A DNA stretch of 64,000 nucleotides, from the NCBI GenBank assembly GCA_964017045.1, contig OZ024794.1, forward strand, positions 29,049,815 through 29,113,814, in the 5' to 3' direction. The translations under genes were made by a program, and so were the position numbers. Origin of the DNA: Omphiscola glabra. Taxonomy: Eukaryota > Mollusca > Gastropoda > Lymnaeidae. Below, piece by piece: positions 1 to 13,233 of this stretch (the first letter of the stretch is position 1; each line of letters starts with the position of its first letter). The notes beneath the pieces are model-generated. The model searched no databases and had not been told where the DNA came from. It saw only the letters and a list, made by a program, of their open reading frames with translations.

Positions 1-36
1 AAAAAAGAATAAAATATGTTAATAAATCTAGCACCG

Positions 37-316
37 GTCCATGGTGATGTGGGAAACTTATCCACCGGTCCACGGCGAAGTGGGAAACTTATCCACCGGC
101 CCATGGCGAAGTGGGAAACTAATCCACCGGGTCATGGCGAAGTGGGAAACTTATCCACCGGTCCACCGTGAAGTGGGAAACTTATCCACCGGCCAATGGC
201 GAAGTAGGAAACTAATCCACCGGGTCATGGCGAAGTGGGAAACTTATCCACCGGTCCATGGCGAAGTGAGAAACCTATCCACCGGTCCATGGCGAAGTGG
301 AGAAACTTATCCACCG
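37..316. repeat. 31-bp minisatellite, about 9 copies
   Basis: Tandem units of about 31 bp containing GGCGAAGTGGGAAACTTATC, with point differences between units and one 1-bp insertion in the last copy. It lies just before the first ADAMTS-like exon seen here, so it is probably intronic. Reading frames through it are artefacts of the repeat. Confidence 0.9.
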
Positions 317-394
317 ATCCGGCAAACTTAACAAGTTTGAGAAATGCTGCTCTCTACAACAGGCTCTGAAATGTGCACTCAACTGTTTCCACAG

Positions 395-3300
395 CTGTAA
401 AGACAAAGAGCGATCAAGGCATCGTGAACAGTTTCTGGGGTCTTGGTCAGCCAGGTGCTTACTACGGAGCCGGAACCAAATTCACCTACGACAGGGGCTC
501 CGGGTCTTGCAGGGGGACCTGCATTAGAGCGGATGGCCCAACCAGTGAGGCCATTGTTGTGCAGGTAGGTTTGAGTTAGTTGGGCCACTGTGTACATGCG
601 AGGCAACGGGGACATGGGGTGGGGGGGGGGGAATTATTCATGTTTTTTTTTCTGCAACTTTATTTTTCTTGATTCCTATTTTTTAAATATTTTTTTCATG
701 GGCAATTTGTGTTGGCATGGGTGGGTGGAAAAAAAAAGGGGGGGGGCAGTGAATTGATCGACAATTACAGTCTCATTGCGAGGATGGATTCGATGAACGA
801 AGCGTATTGAGTATTGTGCCGTACGAGTATGTGCCTATGTGATGGTGAGCGTGGGTGAATTAGGAGAAAGTCGTATACAAAGATTTAATATGGTCTCTTG
901 TATGTGTGATCGTCTCCTTCACTGCGTTAACATTAGAAACTACAGCACCGGGCCACACAAAGGTGCCACAAGTGGAAGGTTACCACCAGATGATGTTGCT
1001 AACCCCCCCCCCCCCCCAAAGCAGGCTGTCACAAGAGCAGGCAGTTTTGGAGGAGGTCCATGTAGAAGTTTGGAGTGAACAAAAAAAAAATGGGGGGGTG
1101 TCACAAAATAACTCTATCGCATCGGCTGACACCAAACCTAGGGATTCAACTCGCAGATAATCTTAGACGAACAAATAGTTTTCAACAATAAAATAATTAC
1201 TCTTGCTTGTTATTTCTTTCCGATTTTTCTTCTTTTTTTATATGTGCATTATCCTGTAGTTATTCACTACTTTTAATTTAATATAAAGGACTACTTCTGT
1301 CTAGTCAACTAACACGTACTCTCTAACCCAGGCCTGCACAAAATCCCCCCCCCCCCCCGTCTTATTTTCTTTCGGCCCGCACAAGTTTTACATAAAGTTT
1401 TTCGGCCCGTCTTACATTTTGAGTTATGCAGGCCTGCTCTGACTGTATATAACAGTATGTGTACATAAAACGTTTGAAACCACTAATCTCATCTTTCTTA
1501 TTATAAACATCTCCCCTACCTTTCAGATTCTGTACTATGACAAAAATCCTGGAATAGCCTATACGTTCATCATCCCGAACCAAGTGCCGTTCACGCCATA
1601 CGATGGTGTCTCTACTAAACAGCACACGATAGCATCACCCGGGCATGCGGTCTTGGGGTCGGAAGCGGCGCCATTGCCGTTAAAATCAAGGCATAACTTG
1701 ACCAGTCTGCATCATCGCAGACACAGGCAAAGACAGCTTCACGCCAACCACACGAGCGTTGGAGATGGGGAAGTGTTTGGTGGTGAATACAACACAGGAT
1801 ATCAGGTAACTCAGTTAGGGATTAAGTCATATAAATGATTATGTAAGCTTTTAAATTTACATTTTAAAGAGAAAAAAAAATCTCTTCTAATAACTATAAC
1901 CTAATGGTGGTAAAGTCCTTAGCTTCGCAGGATGAACTTACTTGCGCTGAGCCGAGCAAGTGCAGGCCCAACAATATCAAGGTCCAACTTGTTTGCGCAA
2001 AACGAGCATAGAGTTGGTCTGTCGCGGCTCTAGGGTTTGATGGGTCTCTTTTGGTTCTCTTTGGAGTTTGTTGGGTCTATCTTGGTTCTCTTTGGGCTTC
2101 GTCGGGTCTTTCTTGGTTCTCTTTGGGGTTTCTTGGGTCTTTCTTGGTTCTCTTTGGGGTTTCTTGGGTCTTTCTTGGTTCTCTTTGGGGTTTCTTGGGT
2201 CTTTCTTAATTCTCTTTAGGGTTTGTTGGGTCTTTCTTGATTTTCGTTGGGGTTTGGGTCTTTCTTAATTCTCTTTAGGGTTTGTTGGGTTTTTCTAGAT
2301 TCTCTTTAGGGTTTCTTGAGTTTTTCTTAATTCTCATTAGGGTTTGTTGGGTTTTTCTAGATTCTCTTTAGGGTTTCTTGGGTCTTTCTTAATTCACTGT
2401 AGGGTGTTTTTTTGGTCTTGCTTGAGTCTCGTTGGTGTTTGTTTCGTTTTCTTGGTTCTCTTTGGGGTTTCGGGACGCAGGGACGCTAACCTTCTAGAAA
2501 GAGCAGATGACACTGCTTATTTCTTATATTAGCAATATACATGCTACTTCAGCACTGCTCATAAATCTGAATACAACTTAAAAATCTGATTGCAGGCTAA
2601 ATTAAGACTGGATATTTTGGCTGAAATGCATTGCGGAATCTAGACTGAAGTACTTTTCGAAACAAAATAAATACGGAAAATTACCTAGAGAAGTTACATA
2701 ACAATTTCCATGACTGAGTAAAAAATATTACGAGTCTTCGTGAAATTACCCATCTTTAATATTAATTTGTAGAACATTATAAATAAGACTTTAAATTGCT
2801 TTTTAGAAATGTAAAAAATATTTTAAAAATAAACCTTTTTCTTTATTAAGAGATGGATTTTTTTTAATGTCATACAAGCCACATGTTAGTTTTAGAGTTT
2901 GACCTTGATCTAGTCTAGCAGATCCGAAGGTCGTCCTGACGCCACCTCAGCCCTGACAGGTCAGATTTCTGTCAGAACATCGCAGCAGCGACCCAGCCCA
3001 TCCTATGATTACACGGGGTCCAGGTATGGAACTCACACACTGGGAGGAAGAGGACTCAGCTACACCTATGCTGGGGATAATGGGTCCGTCAGTAATGTAA
3101 GTAAAGGGGCAATGAGCTGGTCTAACCTTGTTTTGGGGATTTACCTATAGACAGTGTAGGCGCATTCTAAGCAGACAGTGGGTAACCATATTCTAGGGGA
3201 ATTACGTCACAGCAGTTCAATGGGACAAGATAGACTCCAAGGGGACAATTTAGGCGCACTCCATTGTGGAATTTTAGCAGCCTTTTTTGGACAACAACGG

Positions 3301-6300
3301 CAAGCAACATGCAGAAAATACAGATCTTCACAAACACTTGCCTTGGAAAGATCCTTAACATAAAATGGCCAAACATCATCGCCAACTTACTGAAGCGGAC
3401 ATACCAACACCCTATTGCTGAAGACATCACGATGGAAAGATGGAGGTGGATGAGGCACACCCTTTGTAAACCCCAAGATAACATCACCAGAAACTCCTTA
3501 ACGTGGAACCCAAATGGGAAAATGGAAAATAGAGGAATACCAAAGAATGTATGAAGACGCAAGGTATAGAGAGAGACACAAAGTAAGGGGAAAACCAGGA
3601 AGCAACTGGAAAGAAAAGCACAGGGCCACCATGAATAGAAAATTCTTGTAGACGGCACGTGTCCCAGGTGGATAAAAAGATATAAATTAAGTAAGTAAGC
3701 CATATGGGAGCTTAGCAGCATTCTTAGTGGACAGTTTAGCCAGCATTCTTGGTGGACAGTTTAGCCAGCATTCTTGGTGGACAGTTTAGCCAGCATTCTT
3801 GGTGGACAGTTTAGCCAGCATTCTTGGTGGACAGTTTAGCCAGCATTCTTGGTGGACAGTTTAGCCAGCATTCTTGGTGGACAGTTTAGCCAGCATTCTT
3901 GGTGGACAGTTTAGCCAGCATTCTTGGTGGACAGTTTAGCCAGCATTCTTGATGGAGAGTTTAGCCAGCATTCTTGGTGGACAGTTTAGCCAGCATTCTT
4001 GGTGGACAGTTTAGCCAGCATTCTTGGTGGACAGTTTAGCCAGCATTCTTGGTGGACAGTTTAGCCAGCATTCTTGGTGGACAGTTTAGCCAGCAGTCTA
4101 GGCTATCACAGACACGTGTTTTTATTATGCACTGTAAGAATCTTGTGTTTGAAATCAGGCTCTGCTTTTATTATAATCAGTTTTTATGTTTGCGTGTCCC
4201 ATCCAGAGAAGAGATCAAACAGAAAGAGTGTCAGGCCGTCAGATCGTTGACCGTGTCCAGCCCCAAAACCCATACGCCATACGTAAACTGCCATCACCAG
4301 AATACATAGCCCAGCCCAGGCAGCAAAATGCTCCATTCTTTGGGTCAGCACAGCATCATCAAAGTTTTACTCCAACATCTTCATATTTGGAAGAAAATGA
4401 TGTGAGTATTTCATTCTTCAATTTCTACTAGCAAAATTCTATCAATATTATCAAAACTTTTACAGGCAAGGTTACAATTGAAAACAATTTTTTAAAATAG
4501 CTTTTTTTAATGTGTTAAGACTTTTATTACTTTACAGGTTGAACAGTTTGATGTCAACAACAGTAGATTTCCACCAGGTCAAACAAGAAGCAATGGACCA
4601 AATCAATACAGGTGGAAAATATCTGGCTTTACTGAATGCTCTCACAGTTGTGGCGGAGGTAAGGGAGATCATCAATATTCTCAGGAGTTAGTACTCTTGG
4701 GCTTTATTAAAGGGTTGTTTTTTGTTTTTGTTTTTTGTGGAACCACCTTTTTCAAGTGTTTGTTTTTTTGTAAAACAGCTGGGGTATGCAATAGACTATC
4801 TTCAGTTCTCTCCCATTTGTTATCAAAGAGTATCAATAACTGAAATTAATTGATAAAGTAGGTCATGCCTCAAACAATCAGTAAATTATAGAGTACTTTC
4901 AAAAAATGTTAATTAAGTAGCTTTTTTTAAAAATGTCATCAATCTCTTTTTTTTATTACTACTACCACAATCAATTTTAGAACCTTTTATACACCTTATA
5001 TTATAATAAAACGGCAGTAAATCCTAAGCAAGCTGTACTTATCTAAATAACATTAAGCTATGAGCTAAGGTCCGTCAATAAAGTACATCACACTATTTTT
5101 TTTGTTGAAATTTCACAATCTGTCACAACTCTGAGCCCCCAACCAAGGGAAAAAAAGCCGGTCACACTTTCAAACTAAAAAATTTACAACAAATCAAAGT
5201 TTAATAACACTGTCAATTTCAGGTTTTATTTATATGATAAAATAATAAATACTGAAAGTCACACAAAGATTCAACCCCCAAGCCCCCCACCCCTCCAACC
5301 CCCACGACTCCATCCCCCTCCGCCACCCCCACATCCCCCACAATCTTTCACCTTTTCTTTGATCTTTTCCTTTCTCCACAGCATGATTTACTTCATGGAC
5401 AGCTCTTAAGGTTTTTTTTCACTAAATTATAGTCATGTAATTTTAATGAAGACAAATGATCCAACATTTTCAGGTGCACAGAACACAAATATCATTTGCG
5501 TGTCAATGGGGAGCAGAACGCAGGTCGTTGTCACTCCAGAAAACTGTGCTGACCACCTCAAACCGAGGGCTCAAACAGTTCAGTGCAATACTTCACCTTG
5601 TGATCCAAAGTAAAGTTGGTTTATTTGTCCATGAATGCCATTTTTTTTTCTTTTTCAACAATTCATTAGCTTTTCCTTTACCCTTTATAATTACACAGAA
5701 ACATTTACCTTTTAGCATTATACGGAAATGTGATAAAGTTAATGGAAATTTGTTTGAAAAATTTTTCGTCAAATTTCTTTTTGAACGCACACTATACTAT
5801 AAAGTAAAACAAAATAATGCGTTCCAAAAGAAATTTGACGCACAATTTAACGTGTGAACTGAAAAAAAGATTCGACCAAATTTACGTGCGATCAAATTTC
5901 CGTCGATCAATAATCCGTCGACGAAACTTCTTTCAAACAAATTTCCGGATACGAAATTTAATATAATGGCCATATTTATAATTTATGTGAAGTGTTTTGG
6001 TCATGTTATTAAATAAAATATTTACCCTTCATAGTTGTCTTATTTCATTTGTCAAGAACTGTCTGCAATGTACAGTGATACTTTTTTCAGATGGGAAGCC
6101 AAAGACTGGTCAGAGTGCAGTGCTACTTGTGGATCAGGGACACAAACTCGGATAGTTGAATGCCAACAGAGATTCTCGCCGTCTCTCACACTAAAGGTCT
6201 CTGCTGACCAATGCGGACAGGAGGAAAAGCCAGCTATAGCCCAACAATGTGAGGCTGAGCTGTGCGCCCAATGGAAGACCGGGCCTTGGAGTGAAGTAAG

Positions 6301-9299
6301 GCATACAACGGGCTCAACGTTTCACGATCTGCCTTTATTCATGTAAATTAGATCAATTTAAAATTCATCATAAATTTTATTTAAGTCATTGTTGCTACAT
6401 GCTTTATTGTTAAATTGAGTGTTATCATTTTCTAACATAAGTGTATATTTTTCAGAAAGCTATGTTTCAATTCAAAAGCAAAAAAAACACACAAAAATAA
6501 TAACAAATAGGATACTTTCAAGCTATTTATTCTAAAATTTAAATCATTTTCTAAAAAATAGGAGACATTGTTTTATCCTTTATCAAATTTAAAATGTCAG
6601 ATTTGTGTCACGTACAATCTTATTTATTGTGTAAAATTATACCAAAGAACTTTATTGAATTAAGACGTAAAGCAATGGGGTTTTTTTGGTGTGTTAATAG
6701 TGCAATAAAGATTGTGGTGGAGGTGAAAAGCAACGGGATGTCCGCTGTGTTGACAAGTTTGAATTCCATATCCCAGCCAACTACTGCACCGAAGCTTCAC
6801 CAAAGTCATCCGAGAGATGCAACACACAACCGTGCGCATCGGTTTGGTGGATTTCTGACTGGTCTAAAGAGGTGAGCAGAAGCGCAAATCTAATGTGCTC
6901 GATTAAATCGTCATCTTTGAACTGTTTTACAATCTTTCAGACTTTCTTGTACTTGCAAAAAAAAAACCTGGCCTGTGACATTTGTGCCATCCACCAGCAT
7001 GGCATTCGTGCCATCCACCAACGTGGCATTCGTGCCATCCACCAGCATGGCATTCGTGCCATCCACCAGCATGGCATTCATGCCATCCACCAGCATGACA
7101 TTCATGACATCCAACAGAATTTTTCACAATAAGGAAAATTACTTTATTTTAAAATTTAGCAGTAGGGCTTTTCTTAGAATATATAAATTTTAATCTTGAT
7201 AAATGTGCACGTAAGGATTATTTATAATTAAACCTAAATCATATGTGTTTTACCAAAACTTTTTCTTATTTAAAAAGCCCCAGTTATTTTTTAGTCTTGT
7301 TAAAAAATACAAGCAATTTTTTTCAAAATAAGAAAGAAAGTAATCAATCAATAACTGATGTTTTCGTAGATGAACATTACATTTTTTTTATTATTATTAT
7401 CCTTTGCATTTTTTTTTTCAGTGTTCAGAGTCATGTGGGCCAGGTAAACGCAGTCGTACAGCCGTGTGCATGAATAATAGAGGTAATGTGGTACCACCAT
7501 CATCGTGTAACAAGCGAGACTTGCCCAAATTGGAGGAATCATGTCAAGGGGCTGATGGCTGCAGTGGTGTCTGGTTTGTTGGAGCGTGGGGCAGGGTGAG
7601 ATTTGGAATTTCTTTCATTTTACAAATTTATTGTAAGCCTATGATTCAGCAGAATATATGACATTTATTTATAGCAGAATTTTCATCATTTGTAAAATAA
7701 ATTAATTGTTTACGTAGTGCTCTGCTGAATGTGGCAATGGTGTCAGAGTTCGCCAAGTTGTCTGTCTAAAGCAGATACAGTCTGCTCTCATCATAGTCAG
7801 GGATGAGGAATGTGACATCAAACAGAAGCCTAAGACTGAAGAAGCCTGTGTCAGTACAGCATGCAATGCTAGGTGGTACACATCCCCATGGTCAGAAGTA
7901 AGCTTTTTTAAATATTTATCTTTTCTTCATCAATATTTTATTTCTCTAGACTTACCATAATGAATGATGTTGAATATTTTAAAATATAATTTCGTTTTAA
8001 AATTATTTAAAATATAAATAATAATTTGACTTATTAAATTTGAAATAAATCATCTAATTCAAGGAATGTTTACAAATGAGCAGACATGATCTTGATAAGA
8101 TGATTGTGTGAAATTTAACAACACCTAAATTTAAACTAATATAATTGTATCCTAAAGTGTTCAGTGACCTGTGGCGAAGGAAGACGCACTAGAGAAACAC
8201 GCTGCATAGAAGACAACAAAAGGCAATCTGCTAACTGTCTTGAATCCCTCAGACCTAAGGCCCAGGAAATATGTTCAGAGACACCCTGCCCCTTCAGGCA
8301 ACAACCTCAAAAACCAGTCAGACGCGGTATGCCATAATTAAGATATAAGAATTTCACTGAAGAGACATTTTCTATAAAATATAATCATTTAGTTGGTTTT
8401 TTTTATAGTACCAAAGAAATTAAATCATTTAAGACTTGCTTTGTCCCAAAAGTATTCTTTCATCAAAATGTTTACCACAATAATATTGAATGGAAACAAC
8501 AAAAGTTGCCATAAATTTCTCAAAATATTCAATAAATTCCAGGAAATCGTAACAACAAAGATAATCAACAGCCACTTGAGCTGAGACAAGAAGAACAATT
8601 TAATGAGGAGCTAGAGAGCTTCTTAGAAAGTGGTGATGAATTTCATAGAAAGAACCCTCACAGATCTTCAGATAAAGTTCCTATTATATCTATCACAGCA
8701 AAAAAACAAGGTAGTTTTTGCAATAAGTAAAATGCCTTTTTTTTTTTTTAAATGAATTTTAGTAGATCTAAAATTACCCATAAAAATTATAGCTGTGTTC
8801 ATAAACTGAATTTTTTTATATTTCAGTTTTAAATTTCTCTTTATAGGATTTTCTTAGAATCCTTTAATGTTAAACTGTAGTGGGGATGCAGCTTCATATT
8901 CTAAAAATGCAACGCTATGCCAAAGGCTGTCTCTTTATAGGCATTTGTCCAAGATGGGAATTGTGATATTTGAATGAATAAATGATTATAATCAAGGAAA
9001 TTTTAACTCCATAACAATAAGCCTACTTTTTTTCCTACTCGTCTAATTCTGTGAAAATAAAGATCATTTCAAGGATAAAAGTAAATATATACTAATGAAC
9101 TAAATTCAACACTGACACCTTATACAAGAAGGTTTCTTTGCACATTTTACTTGACGCTGAACTACTTTTTAAAACTTTTCTTTTTTCAGATAAAAGTTGC
9201 CAAGATTCATATTGGAACTGTCGAATGGTAACTCAAGCTCGCCTTTGTTCATACATATATTATCAAAAACTGTGCTGTGAATCCTGTAAGAAGATCTGA
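395..9299 (+). CDS. ADAMTS-like protein (spacer, six TSP type-1 repeats, PLAC), 5' end outside the window
   Basis: Thirteen exons join in frame: 395-564, 1527-1805, 2914-3096, 4207-4401, 4538-4658, 5474-5609, 6091-6295, 6701-6871, 7422-7595, 7718-7897, 8158-8326, 8543-8710, 9190-9299 (TGA), about 752 residues. The first two encode an ADAMTS spacer, with ADGPTSEAIVVQ followed by ILYYDKNPGIAYTFIIP. A low-complexity linker follows, then six thrombospondin type-1 repeats starting WKISGFTECSHSCGGG, WEAKDWSECSATCGSG, WKTGPWSE/CNKDCGGG, WWISDWSKE/CSESCGPG, WFVGAWGR/CSAECGNG and WYTSPWSE/CSVTCGEG. In the last four a phase-0 intron falls just before the first Cys. The final exon is a Cys-rich PLAC domain ending CYSY-like..QKLCCESCKKI. 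No metalloprotease is present here. Spacer plus six repeats plus PLAC matches ADAMTSL4/ADAMTSL6-type secreted matrix proteins that act in microfibrils; papilin-like is the alternative. The first exon's start and the 2914 acceptor (chosen to keep frame) are the least certain edges. Confidence 0.88.
2030..2480. repeat. 31-bp T/G-rich minisatellite in ADAMTSL intron
   Basis: About 14 tandem copies of a 31-bp unit with the core TTGGTTCTCTTTGGGGTTTC. Central copies are nearly identical and later ones are degenerate. It lies in the intron between exons 1527-1805 and 2914-3096. All frames stay open for a while because the unit has no stop, so the apparent peptides here should not be read as genes. 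Confidence 0.9.
3254..3690 (+). mobile_element. LINE 3' fragment (end of reverse-transcriptase ORF)
   Basis: A + strand reading frame holds the block usual after the reverse transcriptase of many non-LTR elements: IFTNTCLGKILNIKWP, then RTYQHPIAEDITMERWRWM..HTLCKPQDNITRNSLTWNP. The frame then shifts, and the remains of a KRGRP..TWRR-like tail follow, ending in a TAAGTAAGTAAG tract near 3690. No catalytic part is present, so this is a 5'-truncated dead copy. It lies in the ADAMTSL intron between 3096 and 4207, and the 25-bp minisatellite begins immediately after it. Confidence 0.75.
3715..4096. repeat. 25-bp minisatellite, about 15 copies
   Basis: Near-perfect 25-bp units containing TTCTTGGTGGACAGTTTAGC; one copy near 3951-3960 differs. 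Looser relatives of the unit occur upstream at 3150-3290 (GGACAATTTAGGCGCA and similar), suggesting the array grew from an older degenerate stretch. It ends about 110 bp before the next ADAMTSL exon. Confidence 0.93.
5744..5946. mobile_element. Small inverted-repeat element (MITE-like), about 203 bp
   Basis: Ends carry a perfect 16-bp inverted repeat, GGAAATTTGTTTGAAA on the left and its complement on the right. Inside is a second palindrome: the sequence around 5765-5792 (GTCAAATTTCTTTTTGAACG) pairs imperfectly with 5818-5843. It lies in the ADAMTSL intron between 5609 and 6091. No target-site duplication could be assigned. Confidence 0.65.
6979..7118. repeat. 24-bp minisatellite, about 6 copies
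   Basis: Six 24-bp units containing GCCATCCACCAGCATGGCAT, in the ADAMTSL intron between exons 6701-6871 and 7422-7595. Since 24 is a multiple of 3, several frames stay open on both strands, but none has coding features. Confidence 0.9.
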
Positions 9300-9536
9300 C
9301 TAAGTTTATAAACCAAATCATATTTCAGTGTTTTGAATATATTGATGGATATGCAAATTGCTCCAAAATTTATTTGCTGTTAAAAATTTGATTATTTTTA
9401 TTGAGCATATATAGTAATGTTATTTTGTATAAATGCCCCATAAAATCCATTCCACACAACAAAAAAAATGTTTGTTTTGTGCAAATTTAAAAATTCAGAT
9501 TTGTCAATTTAAACATAATGCACTGCCTTTTATTAT

Positions 9537-9542
9537 AATAAA
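9537..9542 (+). terminator. Candidate polyadenylation signal of the ADAMTS-like gene
   Basis: AATAAA 238 nt after the PLAC-exon stop codon, the first canonical signal downstream of it. The surrounding DNA is very AT-rich, so chance occurrence cannot be excluded. Confidence 0.4.
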
Positions 9543-9909
9543 TATTTATAAGGTGGATTTTTATTCTGCTTATAATGTTTATTTTCTTCCATAATTTTTT
9601 TTTATAAATTTAAATATTAAAGGCATAGCAGTTGAATACTCATTATGTATGGCTCACTTTAATTCATAAGGTTAATTTCATTAAGTTGTGAAGTTGAATA
9701 CAGATGATCTAGTTGAGGAACCACAACTTTTTTTTTTAAGTTCCTTCCCTTCATTTCTATTTTTAGAACAATTCAATGAAACATCTTGAATACACTAACA
9801 CTGATCAGAAATATCCACCTTAAAATCTTTTAAAAAAAAAAAATTTTTTTAATTTTTTTAAAACCAAGATTTATATAAATGCTTGCTTAAAATTTACTTC
9901 ATCTGCTTG

Positions 9910-10608
9910 GGGGCCTTGCACATATTACATAACACAAAATATTGACATTTTGACACTACCCTATACAACATTATCTAACATTTCCATTGCCCCCCCCCCC
10001 CCATATTATATAACATTTCTAGGGGACCAGCCCCCACCTTTCCCACCCCCCCCCTTACTTTTTCCCTAAGACATTTCTACTACAAAAATGTTTTTTTTAT
10101 TAAACAACTGTTGCTATTACTTCCGTAACATTTGATTTTAAACATTTTTAATTGAAAGCATTTTTGTATGAAAATGGATTCAATCCCTGACATAAATGTA
10201 CTTAGTTACTGAGCCATAAAACACAAAATTTCATTTATCTCAAAAATAAAAAAAGTGGACAACTGTGGGTTTTCCCCTGTAGTCTTCAAATGTTTCCAGA
10301 CAAAAAAAAAGCTGAATAAAGCTTTAAAAACAAGCAAAGGTCAAGCAAAAGGCCAGAAATATATATTTTTATTACTAATTGCTAATTATTGTAGGGAAAA
10401 AAAACACAGTTTAGTTATAAATAATCTAGGCTGATTATGTAAATTTGAACTGCAGTAATTTTGTAAAGATTAGAATCAATAAAATCAACAAATAAAAATA
10501 ATTTTTATATAAAATTGCTCTTTACCACCCCCACCCCATATAACATAGTATAACAAAATGACGACACCCCCCCCCAACCCCATTGTGTTATATAATATGT
10601 GCACAGTC
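9910..10608. mobile_element. Terminal-inverted-repeat DNA element, about 700 bp, no transposase
   Basis: The left end at about 9912-9938 (TTGCACATATTACATAACAC) pairs with the complement of the right end at about 10581-10608 (GTGCACATATTATATAACAC). Poly-C tracts and further ATATTATATAACA copies lie inside. This is a non-autonomous element in the gap between two convergent genes. A similar end design (ATTACGT-type) occurs in the element at 31145-31634. Confidence 0.6.
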
Positions 10609-13233
10609 CTTTACTAACTGTGATTTTATCTACTATCATGGTAAAGTATTATTTATTTTATAAATTACACCCTATACTGTACGATGTAAGGAAGAACACC
10701 AAAAACTACTTGATTGTAAAGGACAATAAGTTTTCAAAGAAAGATACTTTTGCATTTACCACTTATTCAAATTGGCAATTACTCAGTTTGAAAGTTAGCC
10801 ATATTATCTTGTATTGTCAATAACTGTTGTAACCAGAACCTTTATAATACCTGTACCAAGATAATGCTACAGTGGGGTTCATACTTGCTTTTTTTACCAT
10901 ACTCTGGTGTGATAATTCTGTACATAATATTTACTTGTATTTCTTTGTCTTGGCTTATCAAATACTGTTGTCCCCTCTAAAAGGATCATTGACAATTTTT
11001 AAAATTCTTATTCACTTTGAGTCTGAGTAGATGAATACGTGTTTTGTTATAAAATATTTTTTAAATGTTACTATCATGCTGTTGACAATCATAAAATATA
11101 TTATTATATTTGACTAGGGCTTAACTGGGTGCAGTTTATTTACACCGGGTCTGGGTATTTTAACAAGTACCCTGTGGGTCCAAGTGTTACAAAAAAAGAA
11201 TTTTCTATAATATGCAATCAAAACTACCCGGTGCATTACTAAAAAAAACCCGTCGGCAGAGAAGATACTTTCATTCATTTTATAACAAAGACTTAGGAAA
11301 CATTAGTCACAGTATAACAAAAATAGCAATACCTTCCTGTACCAGACTACAGAAAAGACTCACAGACGCACATATGCCCAAAGTGAATGTATGGCCCATG
11401 ACTCTGTGTGGTGTGCATCCCCAGGTCTGTGTGGTGTGCAGCCCCAGAACAAAGATGTGAAAAAACAGGGACATTTTTTTTTTTTTTATATTCCTTTCCA
11501 AGGAAAACAAAAATCAAGCAATTTACCAGAGTTCAGATGTAAGCATGAAGAAAGTAGACTAGTAAGTCAAACTTCAATCTCAACAGGCCAGTACACTCAC
11601 CTTTGAGCGTCCTCAAATTATTCTTATTTTAAACTGGTGCTAATCAGCTCTTTCTAGTTCGACCAGTTGAAAGTCTTGAAATGGGAACTAAGCCTTCAGA
11701 TCTAAGTTCATTCATGACTTTACACAAAAAGCACAGAGCTCAGTATGAGTAGAAATCTAGGACTAGAAATGATTTTACTTTTGTCAATTGTTACAGTTAT
11801 GAAATTGCTTATTTGTTGTTTAGTAACCCAAAAATCTATCCTGCAGAATAATCAAAGGATTTGCTTTGTTTATTTTTAATTTGTTACATAATAAAATTGT
11901 ATCTTCTGATTTTGAAAAAGCCAATTTCTAAGTGTTAAATGAACAAATATTTGTTTAAAGTAAAATTATGTGCTTTGTTTAGTTGATAGCACAGTAGTTT
12001 GGATGACACAGTTGATATAAGACTAGTTTTTATGACAAGTATGGTACTGTTGATGAATACGTTTGGAGAAGGCAGAGAACTGACTGAAATTATGACATTA
12101 TCCATAAGGAAAAGAAAGTGCACAAATTATCTGGACAAGAAAGATAACTCTTGGCAGGGCTTAAAATCAGCTGTGACTTTATACAAAGTATTTGAATTAG
12201 GTCACTGTTGTTTTTTCCAACAGCTGTCACGTGTATTGCATGTATTTGATCAGACCATATTTCCCCTGCTACAATCTGTAAAAATATTCATTGTGACAAG
12301 GTGTGCTTACACTACATTTAATTGGCTTGTGAATGTGATAGATGCATCATTTCATGCTTACCTGCCAGGCATAGAATGGTTATGAATGCAGAGTGTTCAA
12401 ACATAATATATAAGTAAATGCCCAGAACAAAAATGCTAGCTTTAGGAATTTTTGTTGTTAATGTTTAAAGTTGTTCATAAAGTTATTGTTTCCCTAGTTA
12501 AGCTCATATTTGTTGTACCATAAAAAAAAAAAAAAAAAGACTGATTTTTTAAAAATAAAGTTTTATTCTAATACTGCAATAGATTCAATTGTCCATGCAA
12601 TTAACATGTTGTTGGTTTTTTTTTTAAAGCAAAATCATATTAATTATTTTAAAAATTGACAGTTAGTTTTGTAGGAATAAATTTACCATTCAGGTCATCC
12701 AAAAGTTGGATGAAATAACTTAAAACTTAAAGAAGTCTTTGAAACCAGTCAACTTATCAGACCAAAGACAGCCAGAGGCATTTACCCATCTGGCTAAATT
12801 TGAGTGAGTGGAAAAAGTTCACCCCCAAAAAATGTGTTCCATAGCTTGGATGATATATTAATCATATCTAATGAGTCAGTGTCATCATGTCTTTGCCTCT
12901 GAATATGAAAAGTTTATTGAAGCCCTATTTGTGAACACAAATACAGTATTTACTGCAGATATAAAACATAAGAGAGGAAATCTGGAAACGGCACTTGATT
13001 AAATCTGTTAATGTCCATAAATACTTGTGTGTCATGTGATTTGCTTTTTGGTAATCTTGTTTTAACTATTTTTGTATGATGTTACTTATTAATAAAAACA
13101 AAATATTACGTTCATGCATTTCATTATCTTTTTGGCATTTGTTTTAGATCTGTTGTTCAGAAGTAAATGTTTTCAGTGTTACCCGACACAAACATGGTGA
13201 AGAAACAAGCAGGATGTTGTAAATGAATTTTAA
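10609..13233. other. Intergenic stretch between convergent genes
   Basis: AT-rich DNA between the two 3' ends. I see no supported gene. A 128-codon open frame on + at 11999-12385 has no recognisable domain, no splice context and ordinary intergenic composition. Minus-strand AATAAA at 12913-12918 and 12561-12566 are candidate poly(A) signals for the SRFBP1 homologue. Confidence 0.5.

Noticed and set aside
41..331. Open frame of 96 codons over the first 31-bp repeat
   Set aside because: It follows the tandem repeat exactly and has no domain or splice support; it is a by-product of the repeat.
2037..2532. Hydrophobic open frames (GFLGLSWFSL repeats) that look like membrane proteins
   Set aside because: They are translations of the T/G-rich 31-bp minisatellite in an intron; hydrophobicity comes from its base composition.
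6911..7127. Minus-strand frames with repeated VDGTNAML peptides
   Set aside because: They are antisense readings of the 24-bp intronic repeat.
3720..7130. CRISPR-like regular arrays (25-bp and 24-bp repeats)
   Set aside because: Units are head-to-tail without unique spacers, in a eukaryotic intron; these are minisatellites.
11999..12385. 128-codon + frame in the gap between ADAMTSL and SRFBP1
   Set aside because: No recognisable domain, no splice or promoter context, and composition like the surrounding non-coding DNA. Not strong enough to call a gene.
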